This document shows, in pieces, positions 61,070 to 64,000 of a stretch of DNA of 64,000 nucleotides. Every line of letters starts with the position of its first letter. Position 1 is the stretch's first letter. A program made the translations under genes and the position numbers. The notes under the pieces were generated by a model. That model saw nothing but the letters and a program-made list of their open reading frames with translations. It did no database searches and was not told where the DNA came from. Source of the stretch: Mortierella sp. BCC40632 (Eukaryota > Mortierellomycota > Mortierellomycetes > Mortierellales > Mortierellaceae); assembly GCA_011634665.1 (NCBI GenBank), contig WAEK01000007.1, positions 2,204,501-2,268,500 on the forward strand, read 5' to 3'.

Positions 61070-61987
61070 GATCGATCAATCACTTGACCGTGGGAAGGAA
61101 GGAGGGAAAGAGGAAAGAAGGAAAAAAGAAGGAAGGAAGAAAGGAAGGAAGAAAGGAAAAAAGGTGGGGCGAAAAGGAAAAGGTTTCTTTTGGACATCTA
61201 GGCGTAGGTCGGATACGCGTGGCGCCGAGGACAAATGGTTGTCTATACACAACAGCCCTTTTTTTTTTTTTTTACACTATTCTACCACACTATCTATATT
61301 ACACACCCAACCTACATTACGCACCCAACTAGTCTTTTAAAAAAAATGAATAATACTACTACCCAGCAAAGCGTAGCCCGGAGAAAAGGAATAGAAGTCT
61401 AGAAGGCAGAAAAAGACTGCCATAATAGTACATGATCCTCTATAGAATTAGCCTATTTGAAAGTACTTTAAAGAAGAGCACCTCATTGTGCGTGTGCGGG
61501 CGTATCTGTGGAGGAATAGGAAGAGAGAAAAAGAGAGAGAAAAAGAAAAAAAAAAAAAAAAAGGATCGTAGGAGATCCAAGTAGAGGAAGAAGAAGAACA
61601 AGAAAAAGAAGAAGAAAAAGACGGAAGAAGGATAAAATAAAAAGGAACAAAGAAACTTTGTTCAAACACGAAGGAACAGCCTGCACATGTGCGCCCATAA
61701 CCATGAAGTGTACATAAGCGAATCACCTCTCGTAGAGTTTTTTTAACCTTTTTGAGTTTTTTTTTTTTTACTTTGTTACAGGTTCACATGTACATACTTG
61801 ATGGAAAGTGGGGCCAAGAAGGAAGTAAAAAAGATATCGGTTTAAGGGGGTAGAGGAGGAATCAAGAGAAACCCCCTCATTAAACCGTCTCCACAAAAGG
61901 GATACGGGACATGGACGGAACCGATGATGCGCGTGATACAGTTTGACGGAAGAGAGAGAGAGAGAAGGGAGAAAGAAAGAAAGATTG

Positions 61988-62023
<36 letters not shown>

Positions 62024-62676
62024 AAAGAAGGATTGGTTAGGAAAGACGTCAAAAAGAACGCCACTCCAAAACAAAGGTGATACAGATCCGTGGATACCTT
62101 TTCGGAATTGGCACCTGGGCGGTTTCTTTCTTCGTTGTTAGTAAAGAGGAGGGAAATTAGACTCTATACCGTCAAGTACACGTTACAGGAACAGCCCTGT
62201 TGAAATTCTCTCTCTCTCTCTCTCTCTCTCTCGCTCTCCTTTGTAGAGAGAGTACATGTGGAGCGGGTGAATATGATTTTTAGTTTTTGGTTTTGCCCTA
62301 GAGTCCATACAAAGTCCCCGAACTAGAAACATACTCTCTCCAGTGAGAGAGCTTGATCCCTTGATGACTGACAACAGGTTTGCTTCTAATCTCAAATTCA
62401 TTTTTATCAGGGGGGAAGAGGAGAGAAGAGGAGAAGATGGTAACAAGGGTCTGCGCTTGTTTGTTTGTTTGTTTGTTTGTTTGATTGATTGTTTTTGTCC
62501 TTCAAGAGATCCATTTAATTATTCAAAACTTAGTGATACACTCTACTTTACAAGCGGATTATGAAGACGGAGAAGAGGAAAGGGTGAAAGAAATTAAAAA
62601 AGAAAAGATAGGAGAGGAGAGAGAGAGAGAGAGAGGGAAAAGAAGAGGGTGGGAAAGTTGTTCTTTTTCTTTTCTT
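61070..62676. other. Convergent intergenic region between transporter paralogues B and C
   Basis: About 1.6 kb with a GGAAGGAAA-type purine tract at 61096-61160, poly-A tracts near 61544-61562 and 61989-62020, a CT tract at 62211-62233, a (TTTG)n tract at 62459-62482 and GA tracts near 62616-62633. No convincing gene on either strand. Confidence 0.55.
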
Positions 62677-64000
62677 TTACGAAAAGTAACGGAAACCTGG
62701 GTGGTTGTCGCAAAGGTCCTCGCCTTCAGCCTCACGAGAGTACTCCTCAGGAGTCAAGTTGTCACGACGCTTGTTCTCACGGATAAGGAGGTACTTCATC
62801 ACAAGAATCAACACTCCCGAGATACCCATCATACAAGCACAAATCGTGTGACCTCGAGCGAATCCATGAGCAGCATCCTCAGCTCTGTAGATCTGACCTC
62901 CAATCGCTCCTCCGATGTTACCAAAGGAAATAATCGCTGCCGTGGCAACACCTCGCTTCGTGTGACCTCCAATGTTGGTCGTGAACCAGGAAAGCATGGC
63001 TGGGACCGAGGAAAAGACACCAGAGGTGGTGATGGTCAAGCAGACATAACGAGCAGCAGTAGACGATTCCTTGGTGACGATCAAGAGAATATAACCAAGA
63101 CAGCCGACAAAGGTTGGGATCGCGTAATGGTAACCACGCTCACGGAATCGGTCAGACGAGAAAGCGGTCAGAATGGTAAAGATACAAGCAATGATATACG
63201 TGGGCGCAGTCATGGCCTGAGTGGTCAGCGTGCTAGAAGAGGAAGAAGAAAGAAAAAAGAAAGAGTAAGGAGAGTAAGTAAAAGGAATAACACATGAGTC
63301 AGAAGTGTCCTATAAGAAACCTTATTCTCACTCAGATCGTTGGAACTCCCCACATTGTCCGCTCGGAGGTGGGGACGTGGGGAGGCGGGGGGAGGCGGGG
63401 GAGAGAAAAAAAATAAAAAGATTCACTTACTCAAAACCAAACTGGACGACGATCGAAGGGATGAAGAGCGAGAGCGAGTAGAGAGGAGTGGCATTGAGGA
63501 TATAGGTGATCATATGCATATACACCTTCCAATCCACAAACACACTCCTGAACTGCTTCCACGAAAAGTTGGTCTCCGTAGCTGGGCCAGCATCAACAAC
63601 CAAACGCTTGACTGCAAGATCTCTCTCGTCCTGGTTCAAGAATGATGCATTGTTGGGGAAATCGGGCAAGAAGAAAAAGACAACGATGGTCAAGAGAACC
63701 GTGGGAAGACCCTCAAGAATAAAGATCCATTGCCAGCCTAAACCGAATCAAAGAAAAGAGGTCGATTAGATAGGGGGGTTCAAGACAGATTGGAGGAAAG
63801 GGGGCATAGAAAGAAAAGAAAAGAAAAGGAGCTCATACCATGAAGACCCTGGATGCCATCCATTTGAGCGATACCGTAGGCAAGGACACCACCAAAGGCA
63901 CCGGCCATGGTTGCTGTACTGAAGAAGAGTCCGTTGCGAAGAGCCTGTTCACTGCGTGTGTACCAGAGCGAGATCAGATAGACAGCACCTGGGAAGAGAC
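62677..64000 (-). CDS. MFS transporter, allantoate-permease-like, paralogue C, 5'-partial
   Basis: The gene runs off the window at 64000. Visible exons are 64000-63839, 63737-63431 and 63232-62677, joining in phase. The first reads SLWYTRSEQALRNGLFFSTA then MAGAFGGVLAYGIAQMDGIQG. The second reads GWQWIFILEGLPTVLLTIV, FLPDFPNNASFLNQDERDLA and GPATETNFSWKQFRSVFVDW, and is 307 nt, the same length as the matching exon of paralogue A. The third reads TTQAMTAPTYIIACIFTILT, TTNIGGHTKRGVATAAIISF and the C-terminus LTPEEYSREAEGEDLCDNHP ending FRYFS. It is closer to A than to B in sequence and intron positions, so A and C look like the more recent pair. Role as for the paralogues: import of a small organic anion or vitamin, substrate unknown. 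Confidence 0.92.

Overview
The window is nuclear DNA of a filamentous fungus. Genes on both strands carry short spliceosomal introns (mostly GT-AG, about 70-630 nt). Intergenic DNA is rich in poly-A/T tracts and CT/GA microsatellites. The protein families present, notably a fungal poly-HAMP hybrid histidine kinase, a lineage-type F-box family and Fanzor-like genes, suggest an early-diverging fungus, probably Mortierellomycota. That placement rests on the look of the proteins and was not tested.

Layout. 1-9589 (+): the 3' part of a giant group-III (Nik1/Os-1 type) hybrid histidine kinase with about 27 consecutive 92-residue HAMP units in view. 10.7-12.3 kb and 17.3-19.3 kb (+): two copies of an F-box gene duplicated together with its upstream region, each with its own stop-codon change. 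Between them lies UBA2, the SUMO E1 subunit (15.9-12.7 kb, -). Then come a hotdog thioesterase (+) and a CRAL-TRIO lipid-transfer protein (-), about 5 kb without a recognisable gene, and the proteasomal deubiquitinase UCHL5 (29.1-27.5 kb, -).

The most unusual part is 29.3-38.7 kb (-), with two tandem Fanzor-like (eukaryotic TnpB) genes. The downstream copy begins with a complete XPG/FEN1-type nuclease domain, and splicing phase joins it to a linker leading into a RuvC plus zinc-ribbon Fanzor module. The upstream copy has a different N-terminal region, an acidic 46-residue triplicate repeat and its own RuvC and zinc-ribbon motifs. Both reading frames are interrupted, mostly by apparent one-base changes in A or G runs, so they are annotated as probable pseudogenes or as frame-disrupted sequence.

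Downstream follow a minisatellite, a hexose-type MFS transporter (42.4-40.3 kb, -), about 5.9 kb with no convincing gene, an INSIG-family sterol regulator (48.3-50.6 kb, +), the rRNA/tRNA cytidine acetyltransferase NAT10/Kre33 (51.0-54.7 kb, +), and a cluster of three paralogous allantoate-permease-like MFS transporters (57.6-55.0 kb -, 58.2-61.1 kb +, and 64.0-62.7 kb -, cut by the window end). Most genes here are housekeeping or regulatory genes with no operon-like link. The clusters that suggest shared history are the F-box pair, the Fanzor pair and the transporter trio.
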